From Patescibacteria group bacterium (GTDB lineage Bacteria; Patescibacteriota; Minisyncoccia; Phycocordibacterales; PALSA-1337): DNA of 6,357 nt. Positions 1 through 4,981 of the stretch are shown here, in pieces. The translations under genes were made by a program, and so were the position numbers. Under the pieces are notes generated by a model. The model did not search any database. It saw only the letters and a program-made list of their open reading frames with translations, and had not been told where the DNA came from. Numbering within the stretch: position 1 is the stretch's first letter; each line of letters opens with the position of its first letter. The stretch lies in assembly GCA_028864955.1 (NCBI GenBank), contig JAGWLE010000040.1:1-6357 (forward strand). Direction: 5' to 3'.

Positions 1-604
1 CGACGTCCATACCGGAGATGACCTTGCCAAAAATCGTATAATCATGCGGCAAAGCGGGTGTGTCTTTCTGCATGATGAAGAATTGGCTGCCATTGGTATT
101 TGGACCGGCATTGGCCATGGCGACTGTGCCGCGCACATAACCGGCTTGATATGATGGTGTCGCCGGATTGAGCTCATCATTGAATGAGTAGCCCGGTCCG
201 CCAGTGCCCGTGCCCGTAGGATCGCCGCCCTGGATCATGAAGCCCTGAATCACGCGGTGAAAGATGAGTCCGTTATAAAATCCCTTGTTTGCCAAAGTAA
301 GGAAATTCTGGACCGTATTTGGCGCATCGGCATCATAGGTTTCAAAAACGATAGTTCCCTTGTTTGTTTGGATAGTGACGGTGTGCATGAAATTTTTAGC
401 GGATGAATTGGTAGACGTGGATATGCCGGCGAATGACGAATCAGCCGGCGCGGGGCTCCCGGCATCCGAGACGGTCGAGGAACTCATATCGGTCCCGTAT
501 TGATTGAAGTAGGAACCGGAACGTGAGGTCGCGTACCATTGCATGCCGGCCAAAACGGCAACAATGACGACAATGGCGATGACCCAGCGCGTGGTAGTAG
601 ACAT
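1..604 (-). CDS. Membrane-anchored cyclophilin-type peptidyl-prolyl cis-trans isomerase, 3' end cut by window
   Basis: Catalyses cis-trans isomerisation of prolyl peptide bonds, helping proteins fold. I translated it directly from the minus strand: 201 residues from the ATG at 604, with no stop before the window edge. Residues 7-24 form one hydrophobic helix (WVIAIVVIVAVLAG), an uncleaved anchor or signal peptide without a lipobox Cys. Residues 25-72 are a Ser/Thr/Ala-rich linker. The cyclophilin domain starts near residue 74. It carries FHRVIQGFMIQGGD (115-128), with R117 matching the catalytic Arg of cyclophilin A, and GTVAMANAGPNTNGSQFF (159-176), the family's best-conserved block. PHDYTIFGKVISGMDV follows at the edge, so probably only a few tens of residues are missing. 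The anchor and linker suggest it acts outside the membrane. It lies 54 bp downstream of the DHH gene on the same strand and has no clear Shine-Dalgarno or -10 of its own, so co-transcription is likely. Family call is sure; substrates are unknown. Confidence 0.95.
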   Translation of the reverse strand, partial: MSTTTRWVIAIVVIVAVLAGMQWYATSRSGSYFNQYGTDMSSSTVSDAGSPAPADSSFAGISTSTNSSAKNFMHTVTIQTNKGTIVFETYDADAPNTVQNFLTLANKGFYNGLIFHRVIQGFMIQGGDPTGTGTGGPGYSFNDELNPATPSYQAGYVRGTVAMANAGPNTNGSQFFIMQKDTPALPHDYTIFGKVISGMDV

Positions 605-630
605 GTGTGATGAAATGATTAGCTCGTAAT

Positions 631-644
631 GCGGCTCCCGCCGC
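631..644. other. Short GC-only hairpin between DHH gene and cyclophilin gene
   Basis: GCGGC-TCCC-GCCGC forms a perfect 5-bp stem with a 4-nt loop, placed just after the DHH stop codon and before the cyclophilin start. On the minus (gene) strand it is followed by ATTACG, not a U tract, so it is not a good intrinsic terminator. It could be an mRNA stabiliser, a weak attenuator or chance. The structure is seen; the role is a guess. Confidence 0.35.
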
Positions 645-658
645 TTCTAACTGTCGCG

Positions 659-1663
659 CTAGAGATTATACAGATCCTTGGCCTTGGCCACAACTAGAGA
701 AACTGCGTCTTCGATGGGCATCATGAGCGTGGCGCCAGACGCCGCCGCATGTCCTCCGCCGCCGAGCATGCTCGCGAGCTTCGAGACATCGTACATGTCG
801 CCATCCTTGCTCCGGAAACTTATTTTGACATTGCCGGGCTCGAGTTCGATAACAACGGCTGTGACCAGCCAATTCTCGACTGACCGCAAGATCGGCGAAA
901 CCGCATCACCGCGTATTTCGTTCTTTGGAATTTTGGCATCTGCGAGTGCCTTATTGGACATGATAGAAAAGCCGAGAGTGCCGTTCAGAAAAGTACGTAT
1001 GGAATTCAAGGCCAAGGCTTCGAACGTGATGAATCCGGGCGTGTTCGAATTCTCCATATCTGAAATGAGTTTTGGAAATTCAGGGACAAATTCTATAAGT
1101 TTACCCGCACATGCAAATGTCCGTGAAGTTGTCCCCGGATATTTGAAGCCCCCCGTATCAGAATAGATGCCCATGAACAAATTTGCAGCGATATCATGAG
1201 TCATTTCCATGTCCCAAATGAGAAATAGCTCAAAAAGTAATTGAGCCGTAGCCGGATATGATGATTCGACTAGATTAATATCGGCATATTTTGGATTTGA
1301 GACATGATGATCGATCACGATCGTGCGAATAGGTAGCGGGAAAGTTATCGGTTTAAATCGTGATATCATGCCGCTCGATCCACTGTCTTGAATTATAAAT
1401 AGATCAAACTTCTTCAAATCCAATTCAAAAAAATTCGTCCTCTGAATATCGGTAATTCCCGGGAAGTGATTGAATCCCCTCGGGATATCCGAGTCGCTCG
1501 AGATCACGGTGACCTTTTTCCCCATCTGTTCGAGTGTAAACTTCATGGCCAAAGCAGATCCGACAGAATCAGGATCCGGTGAAGGGTGACAGTGTAGAAG
1601 GATAGAATTTGCCTTCTGTATCTCGGCCAGGATGACGGGTGCTTTTGCCTGGATTTCATTCAT
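659..1663 (-). CDS. DHH/DHHA1 phosphoesterase, NrnA-like (oligoribonuclease / pAp phosphatase type)
   Basis: A 334-residue protein of the DHH superfamily, close in layout to NrnA, which degrades 2-5 nt RNA fragments and dephosphorylates 3'-phosphoadenosine 5'-phosphate using Mn ions in the cytoplasm. Metal-binding motifs appear in order: HCHPSPDPDSVGS (24-36; H24, D30, D32), matching the HRHxxPDxDAxGS form of NrnA; QDSGSSGMIS (D93); the signature DHH (118-120); and YSDTGGF (D169). The DHHA1 domain ends with GGGGHAAASGA (301-311), the substrate-binding glycine loop. No nuclease extensions of RecJ size are present. I chose the ATG at 1663 because TATACT lies exactly 6 nt upstream and conserved sequence begins soon after. 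An ATG at 1711 would add 16 residues but would overlap aspS by 2 bp and place that -10 inside the coding region. It is divergent from aspS and precedes the cyclophilin gene. The exact substrate (nanoRNA, pAp or c-di-nucleotide products) cannot be read from sequence alone. Confidence 0.93.
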   Translation of the reverse strand: MNEIQAKAPVILAEIQKANSILLHCHPSPDPDSVGSALAMKFTLEQMGKKVTVISSDSDIPRGFNHFPGITDIQRTNFFELDLKKFDLFIIQDSGSSGMISRFKPITFPLPIRTIVIDHHVSNPKYADINLVESSYPATAQLLFELFLIWDMEMTHDIAANLFMGIYSDTGGFKYPGTTSRTFACAGKLIEFVPEFPKLISDMENSNTPGFITFEALALNSIRTFLNGTLGFSIMSNKALADAKIPKNEIRGDAVSPILRSVENWLVTAVVIELEPGNVKISFRSKDGDMYDVSKLASMLGGGGHAAASGATLMMPIEDAVSLVVAKAKDLYNL

Positions 1664-1669
1664 GTACAG

Positions 1670-1697
1670 AGTATACAGAATATCGGTGGCATGTGCT
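1670..1697 (-). promoter_or_regulatory. Predicted leaderless promoter of the DHH gene
   Basis: On the minus strand TATACT occupies 1675-1670, followed by 6 nt (CTGTAC) and then the ATG at 1663. A start site about 7 nt past the -10 would fall on the A of the ATG, giving an mRNA with no 5' leader. The best -35 is weak: AGCACA at 1697-1692 (3 of 6 matches, 16-nt spacer). It is the same sequence used on the other strand by the aspS -10, so the two promoters should compete. Confidence 0.55.
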
Positions 1698-1702
1698 ATA
1701 TT
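1674..1702 (+). promoter_or_regulatory. Predicted extended -10 promoter of aspS, leaderless or nearly so
   Basis: TGcTATATT at 1694-1702 is an extended -10; the hexamer TATATT (1697-1702) ends 7 nt before the aspS ATG at 1710. A weak -35, TACAGA (1674-1679, 3 of 6), lies 17 nt upstream and overlaps the DHH -10. GGAGG at 1703-1707 looks like a Shine-Dalgarno but is only 2 nt from the ATG, too close for normal use, and by this model it would not be fully transcribed. Confidence 0.5.
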
Positions 1703-1709
1703 GGAGGCC

Positions 1710-3122
1710 ATGAATCGAACCTACATAAAGGATCTCGTCTCAGCCATCGGAAAAGAAGTCTCCATTTCCGGCTGGGTAGACGTGCGACGCGATCATGGAA
1801 AGCTCATATTTGTGGACATCCGCGACATGAGCGGCAAGGTCCAGGCAGTAGCTCTGCCGTCAAATAAAGCCGCGCACGAAGTCGCGAGCAAGATCAGACC
1901 TGAATGGGTGATCCAAGCCACAGGCGTGGTCAACAAGCGACCAGAAAAGATGATCTCAAAGAACAAGGAAACCGGCGAGATCGAGCCAAATGGCGACATC
2001 GAACTCGAACTCAAATCAATCGAAGTTTTGAACGAGGCTGAAACATCGCCGATCGATCTCCACACGGACGGCCGCGAGATCAATGAAGAGGTCAGATTGA
2101 AGTACCGCTACCTCGACCTGCGCCGCCCGCGGATGCAGAAAAACATTCGTTTGCGTTCGGAATTCGTCGAACGTGCACGCCAGTTTCTTTTCACCAAAGG
2201 CTTCACTGAGATCGAAACACCCTATTTTACGAGCACCACACCCGAAGGCTCACGAGACTTCATCGTGCCGAGCCGCATGTATCCAGGCAAATTCTTCGCC
2301 TTACCGCAAAGTCCCCAACAATACAAGCAGTTACTCATGACAGCAGGCTTCGAGAAATATTTTCAGATCGCCCGTTGTTTTCGCGATGAGGACCTGCGAG
2401 CCGATCGCGGCTTTGAGCACACCCAGATCGATATGGAAATGAGTTTTGTGACTCGTGACGAAGTTATGCAGCTTGATGAAAACATGATCACGACAGTAGC
2501 CGAAGCCATGGGGTATACCATCAAACAGAAACCTTTTCCCCGCATTCCGTACGCTGATGCCATGAAAAAATACGGTGCAGACAAATTTGACATGCGGACC
2601 GAGGAAGACAAGAAGCGAGGCGTTTTGGCATTTGCTTGGGTGATTGATTTTCCGTTCTTTGAAAAAGACGCTGACGGCGCATGGACATTTACGCACAATC
2701 CGTTTTCGATGCCGGCTCCAGAACATCTCGAATGGCATCTCGCCGGCACGCACACAAGAGAGATAGTTACACAGCAATATGACCTTGTGTGCAACGGATT
2801 TGAGACAGGCGGCGGCAGCATCCGCGCTCACCGACCCGATATTCTCAAAGCAACATTCCGCACGATGGGATATAGCAATGAACAGATTGAAAAGGATTTT
2901 GGCCATATGCTCAAAGCGTTTGCCTCGGGCACCCCTCCGCACGGCGGCCTCGCTCATGGCATCGAAAGACTGATGATGATACTCACCGGTGAAAATGAAC
3001 TGCGAGAAGTACAAGCATTCCCACAGACATCTTCAGGCCGTACAGCTGTGATGGATGCACCTTCGGAGATCAGCGACAAGCAACTTCGCGAGTTGGGTAT
3101 AGAGTTGCGGAAAAAGAAGTAA
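1710..3122 (+). CDS. aspS: Aspartyl-tRNA synthetase, compact form lacking the GAD insertion
   Basis: Class II synthetase that activates aspartate with ATP and charges tRNA-Asp (and possibly tRNA-Asn, if the host uses the GatCAB route). 470 residues. The N-terminal OB-fold anticodon-binding domain spans about 1-110 (VSISGWVDVRRDHG, FVDIRDMSG). Class II motifs: motif 1 FTEIETPYF (165-173); motif 2 FQIARCFRDEDLR with HTQIDMEMSF (218-246); motif 3 GLAHGIERLMM (413-423). ALPQSPQQYKQLLM (197-210) and CNGFETGGGSIR (361-372) are of the bacterial AspRS type, not the archaeal. Typical bacterial AspRS is near 590 residues because a GAD domain sits between motifs 2 and 3; here YGADKFDMR (288-296) runs within 15 residues into AFAWVIDFPFF (307-317), so that domain is missing. 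The ATG at 1710 is chosen because MNRTYIKDL is the normal family N-terminus; the open frame extends upstream to an ATG at 1632 but that part is antisense to the DHH gene. Stop is TAA. Confidence 0.97.
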   Translation: MNRTYIKDLVSAIGKEVSISGWVDVRRDHGKLIFVDIRDMSGKVQAVALPSNKAAHEVASKIRPEWVIQATGVVNKRPEKMISKNKETGEIEPNGDIELELKSIEVLNEAETSPIDLHTDGREINEEVRLKYRYLDLRRPRMQKNIRLRSEFVERARQFLFTKGFTEIETPYFTSTTPEGSRDFIVPSRMYPGKFFALPQSPQQYKQLLMTAGFEKYFQIARCFRDEDLRADRGFEHTQIDMEMSFVTRDEVMQLDENMITTVAEAMGYTIKQKPFPRIPYADAMKKYGADKFDMRTEEDKKRGVLAFAWVIDFPFFEKDADGAWTFTHNPFSMPAPEHLEWHLAGTHTREIVTQQYDLVCNGFETGGGSIRAHRPDILKATFRTMGYSNEQIEKDFGHMLKAFASGTPPHGGLAHGIERLMMILTGENELREVQAFPQTSSGRTAVMDAPSEISDKQLRELGIELRKKK

Positions 3123-3386
3123 GTTAACTGTGGTCTGTGGATTCCTTGTTATTTTTGTGTGGACAAATAGAACAGCCGGGCGAACTATGTTGGCATATCT
3201 ATGTCACCCGAGTTATGTAATTTTGAATCTTACATTTGTAAGCTTTTCCACTGATGATGCACGTGGTTAAGCCGTGCTTTGCCGGAATATTTCAGATTTG
3301 CTTATAAACGTAAGGTTGAAATTTCGTAGGCACAGCACCTATACCAATTACTCCCTACAGAGCGTCAGTATGTAGCTGTTTTACGA
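3123..3386. other. Intergenic stretch of 264 bp, no supported gene
   Basis: AT-richer and less ordered than its surroundings. I see no tRNA (no GGTTCRANYCC T-arm with a matching acceptor stem), no convincing terminator for aspS and no conserved-looking ORF. The longest candidate, ATG at 3187 to TAA at 3270, gives 27 residues without a ribosome site or recognisable -10. TATAAA at 3303-3308 is -10-like. From 3330 onward the frame is open into the PadR-like gene. It may be a decayed upstream region of that gene. Confidence 0.5.
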
Positions 3387-3740
3387 TTGTCTGTTCTGGT
3401 ACTCCAGATTGCGTACGAGTATAATTGCCGGAATACTCACATGAATCGCTCACCTGTATCAACTGAAATCATGGATATTCTCAAAAAATTGGGCATCACT
3501 GTTCCGCGTGGCACAATGTACCCTCTCATGGGAACGCTCAAACGAAAAATGTTAGTGACACGCCATATTGAAGAGATGGATTTCGGCCACCCGTGGATGT
3601 ATCACGTAACCGACGCCGGTCGACAGCGTCTCTCTGAACTCTACAATGAATGGACAAAACTCAATTCGCGCCTCATCCAACTCCGCAGTCAAAAATCTAT
3701 CTATCAGTACCAGCCTTTGTATCGGCACCCATCTCTGTAA
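3387..3740 (+). CDS. PadR-like winged-helix transcriptional regulator, start uncertain, possibly 5'-damaged
   Basis: Numbering is from the TTG at 3387 (117 residues). ITVPRGTMYPLMGTLKRKML (37-56) matches the PadR recognition helix pattern (xSPGTLYPLLxRLExxGLV). It is followed by a wing ending in WMYHVTDAGRQRLSEL (70-85), like the PadR RKYYxLTxxGxxxL block, and then the helix NEWTKLNSRLIQLRS, a short C-terminal dimerisation helix. Such proteins bind DNA as dimers and usually repress stress or transport genes. The start is the problem: TTG 3387 is weak, and the first helix seems to extend further upstream, where the frame stays open back to 3330 without ATG or GTG. An ATG at 3441 (99 residues) lies 15 nt after a perfect TATAAT but loses the first helix. 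No ligand domain is present. The last 44 bp overlap msrB on the other strand. Family moderately sure; integrity unsure. Confidence 0.7.
   Translation: MSVLVLQIAYEYNCRNTHMNRSPVSTEIMDILKKLGITVPRGTMYPLMGTLKRKMLVTRHIEEMDFGHPWMYHVTDAGRQRLSELYNEWTKLNSRLIQLRSQKSIYQYQPLYRHPSL
3420..3425 (+). promoter_or_regulatory. Consensus -10 TATAAT inside the 5' part of the PadR-like gene
   Basis: A perfect TATAAT, ending 15 nt before the ATG at 3441. A start site near 3432 would give a leader of about 9 nt. No good -35 lies 16-18 nt upstream (TGGTAC at best). It may drive a short form of the regulator, or it may be a chance match encoding Tyr-Asn. Confidence 0.35.
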
Positions 3741-4098
3741 GATCCAAGCACACTGAATTCAAACAATACCTCTTTCCCGTATCTGTCGGACCGTCATCAA
3801 AGAGGTGGCCGAGATGCGAACCGCAGGTGGCACAGATAACCTCTGTACGGCCGGAACCGTCGGCGTCATCTTGCAGTTTTACAGCACCTGGCAGCGCCTG
3901 ATCAAAACTCGGCCAGCCTGTCCCGGAATCAAACTGAGCGTCAGATGAAAATAGCGGCGTATTGCAGACGATGCACGAATACATACCGTCTTTTGTTTTG
4001 TGCACATACTGACCGGAAAATGGCATCTCCGTGCCCCTTTGGCGGAGCACGCGATATTGTTCGGGTGTCAGGCGCCTTTTGAGTTCGTCGTCATTCAT
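3697..4098 (-). CDS. msrB: Peptide-methionine (R)-S-oxide reductase MsrB
   Basis: Reduces the R epimer of protein-bound methionine sulfoxide back to methionine with thioredoxin as electron donor. 133 residues, the usual single-domain length, no signal peptide, so cytoplasmic. The structural zinc is held by C42/C45 (SCIVCN) and C89/C92 (ICATCG). FDSGTGWPSF (56-65) is the conserved substrate-binding block with W62. GSHLGHLFDDGP (93-104) and RYCLNSVCLDL (110-120) complete the active site; C112 aligns with the catalytic Cys. C117 is an extra Cys where the family usually has a small residue. The ATG at 4098 overlaps the msrA end by 8 nt (ATGAATGA), so the two are translated from one message and probably coupled. 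Its 3' end overlaps the convergent PadR-like gene by 44 bp. A separate gene here, not an MsrA-MsrB fusion. Confidence 0.96.
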   Translation of the reverse strand: MNDDELKRRLTPEQYRVLRQRGTEMPFSGQYVHKTKDGMYSCIVCNTPLFSSDAQFDSGTGWPSFDQALPGAVKLQDDADGSGRTEVICATCGSHLGHLFDDGPTDTGKRYCLNSVCLDLTEMGADTKAGTDR

Positions 4099-4633
4099 GT
4101 TTCAATAACTGCGCGAAACGATTTTGGAGTTTTTCCAGCTTTGGTTCGATCACGATCTGGCAATACGGCGCGTCCTTGTGGGTTTCGTAGTACTTTTGAT
4201 GGTAATCCTCGGCGGCATAAAACTCCTCGAGAGGCCGTACAACCGTGACGACGGGCTTGTCATAGGCATGTGACGATTGAATATCACTGATGAATGTTTC
4301 TGCTGCCGCTTTCTGACTTTCGTTGTTGTAAAAAATGGCTGACGCATATTGTTCGCCGACATCATTTCCCTGTCGATCGCGTGTGGTCGGATCGTGCGTA
4401 TTGAAAAAAACTGCGAGCAGATCGTCATATGAAATCACACTCGGATCGAATTCGATCTTGATCGCCTCTATATGACCGGTAGCACCCGCGCAGACTTGTT
4501 CGTATGTCGGATTGGCCACGCGGCCGCCGGTATATCCGGGCATGACTGAAATCACGCCTTTCAATGACGAAAAAACCGCCTCTGTGCACCAGAAGCAGCC
4601 GCCGCCGAATACCGCCGTGTCCCGCGGAACCAT
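4091..4633 (-). CDS. msrA: Peptide-methionine (S)-S-oxide reductase MsrA
   Basis: Reduces the S epimer of free and protein-bound methionine sulfoxide; complements MsrB. 180 residues. The active site GGGCFWCTEAVF (10-21) sits at the very N-terminus with catalytic C13 and the acid E18. MPGYTGGRVANPTYEQVCAG (31-50), GHIEAIKIEFDP (53-64), FFNTHDPTTRDRQGNDVGEQ (76-95) and AEDYHQKYYE (141-150) are all standard MsrA blocks. The C-terminus has only PYCQIVI (C158) and lacks the distal resolving Cys pair of the E. coli enzyme, so recycling may use another Cys or direct thioredoxin attack. With no signal peptide it is cytoplasmic. The ATG overlaps the stop of the upstream 38-residue ORF as TAATG with no Shine-Dalgarno, pointing to termination-reinitiation. 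Its TGA stop is the only TGA stop among the genes seen here. Confidence 0.97.
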   Translation of the reverse strand: MVPRDTAVFGGGCFWCTEAVFSSLKGVISVMPGYTGGRVANPTYEQVCAGATGHIEAIKIEFDPSVISYDDLLAVFFNTHDPTTRDRQGNDVGEQYASAIFYNNESQKAAAETFISDIQSSHAYDKPVVTVVRPLEEFYAAEDYHQKYYETHKDAPYCQIVIEPKLEKLQNRFAQLLKHE

Positions 4634-4749
4634 TAGCGGCGAGAGTGTTTAGCTTTCTTTGCCTGAAGACGAGCCCACTTGGTCGCGCGACGCTTTGCGG
4701 TCTTACGAGAACGCGAGCCGTGAGCTTGAACTGATGCTCGTTTTGCCAT
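4633..4749 (-). CDS. Tiny K/R/A-rich basic protein of 38 residues upstream of msrA
   Basis: Not a family I can name. Start MAKRASVQAHGSRSRK, end RLQAKKAKHSRR. Fifteen of 38 residues are Lys or Arg and none is acidic; alanine is also common, suggesting a basic helix that would bind RNA or DNA. It does not resemble ribosomal L34, L36, Thx or S22 by eye, but a small ribosome-associated or nucleoid-type protein is plausible. Support for it being real: a -10 (TATAGT) exactly 6 nt before its ATG, as at other genes here; a TAATG overlap with msrA, leaving it as the likely first gene of the msr operon; and no competing gene on the other strand. It could also act mainly as a leader ORF that brings ribosomes to msrA. 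Existence fairly likely; function unknown. Confidence 0.72.
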   Translation of the reverse strand: MAKRASVQAHGSRSRKTAKRRATKWARLQAKKAKHSRR

Positions 4750-4755
4750 GGAGAC

Positions 4756-4785
4756 ACTATAATACGAATTTACGAATAATGCGAA
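4756..4785 (-). promoter_or_regulatory. Predicted leaderless promoter of orf38-msrA-msrB
   Basis: On the minus strand TATAGT (4761-4756) is followed by 6 nt (GTCTCC) and the ATG at 4749. A -35 candidate TTCGCA (4785-4780) matches 4 of 6 with an 18-nt spacer. The mRNA would begin at or next to the start codon. The spacer region contains the RCGAAT repeats. Confidence 0.55.
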
Positions 4786-4786
4786 T
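4761..4786. repeat. Three direct repeats of RCGAAT between divergent promoters
   Basis: Reading the plus strand: AATACGAAT (4761-4769), TTACGAAT (4770-4777), AATGCGAAT (4778-4786). The core RCGAAT recurs at 4764, 4772 and 4781, a step of 8-9 nt. The array covers the -35 to -10 spacer of the msr-side promoter and the -35 of the divergent gene, where a regulator could control both. The repeats are seen; an operator role is inferred. Confidence 0.5.
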
Positions 4787-4797
4787 GGCATTATACT
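4769..4797 (+). promoter_or_regulatory. Predicted leaderless promoter of the 56-residue membrane protein
   Basis: TTTACG (4769-4774; 4 of 6 against TTGACA), a 17-nt spacer, then TATACT (4792-4797), then 6 nt and the ATG at 4804. This is the best-formed promoter in the window and again places the start site on the start codon. No Shine-Dalgarno precedes the ATG. Confidence 0.6.
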
Positions 4798-4803
4798 TAC
4801 CGT

Positions 4804-4974
4804 ATGAGCACGAAGACCCTCATCTGGATCAGCATCACCGTATTCGGAACTATCGGCGGATATGTGCCGACATTGTGGGGTGCCAGCGCATTTGGCTTTT
4901 CATCAGTGATCGGCAGCACTCTCGGCGGCCTCTTTGGCATCTGGGCCGGCTTCAGGCTAGGCCAGATGGTCTAA
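4804..4974 (+). CDS. Small glycine-rich membrane protein with two predicted transmembrane helices, 56 residues
   Basis: Unnamed family; by memory similar short proteins occur in CPR genomes, but I cannot verify this. The sequence begins MSTKTLIWISITVFGTIGGY and ends GGLFGIWAGFRLGQMV. Two hydrophobic segments (about 5-24 and 33-52) are joined by a short loop with VPTLWG. Glycines at 15, 18, 19, 31, 37, 41, 42, 45, 49 and 53 give small-residue faces suited to tight helix packing (GxxxG-like: G37xxxG41, G41xxxG45, G45xxxG49, G49xxxG53). It may be an oligomeric membrane protein; no catalytic residues are visible. Start supported by the -10 spaced 6 nt upstream. It diverges from the msr operon and runs tail to tail into the DipZ-like gene with 4 bp between stop codons. 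Too short and too hydrophobic to guess a substrate. Confidence 0.8.
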   Translation: MSTKTLIWISITVFGTIGGYVPTLWGASAFGFSSVIGSTLGGLFGIWAGFRLGQMV

Positions 4975-4981
4975 AGCTTTA
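4972..4981. other. Ten-bp palindrome containing both convergent stop codons
   Basis: TAAAGCTTTA supplies the TAA of the small membrane protein on the plus strand (4972-4974) and the TAA of the DipZ-like gene on the minus strand (4981-4979). It has no room for a loop as RNA, so it is not a hairpin terminator by itself. No other terminator is visible between the two genes. Confidence 0.6.

Noticed and set aside
631..644. Intrinsic terminator of the DHH gene
   Set aside because: The stem is only 5 bp and has no T tract downstream on either strand; kept only as a hairpin.
678..1166. Plus-strand open frame (162 codons) across the DHH gene
   Set aside because: Antisense shadow of the DHHA1 region; low-complexity product, no start signal.
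1703..1707. GGAGG as Shine-Dalgarno of aspS
   Set aside because: Only 2 nt from the ATG; functional sites are normally 5-9 nt away. More likely chance, or part of Leu-Glu-Ala in the upstream open frame.
1632..1709. Upstream extension of aspS to an ATG at 1632
   Set aside because: The 26 extra residues are antisense to the DHH gene, not AspRS-like, and would place the predicted promoter inside the gene.
2331..3014. Long minus-strand open frame (227 codons) inside aspS
   Set aside because: It is antisense to the conserved catalytic core of AspRS; the translation has no recognisable motif and the aspS frame explains the sequence.
3187..3270. 27-codon ORF in the gap after aspS
   Set aside because: No -10 at the spacing used by other genes, no ribosome site, no recognisable sequence; length expected by chance.
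3123..3386. tRNA or small RNA gene in the gap
   Set aside because: GGTTGAAATT near 3314 resembles a T-loop but lacks the conserved C and a pairing arm; no cloverleaf could be built.
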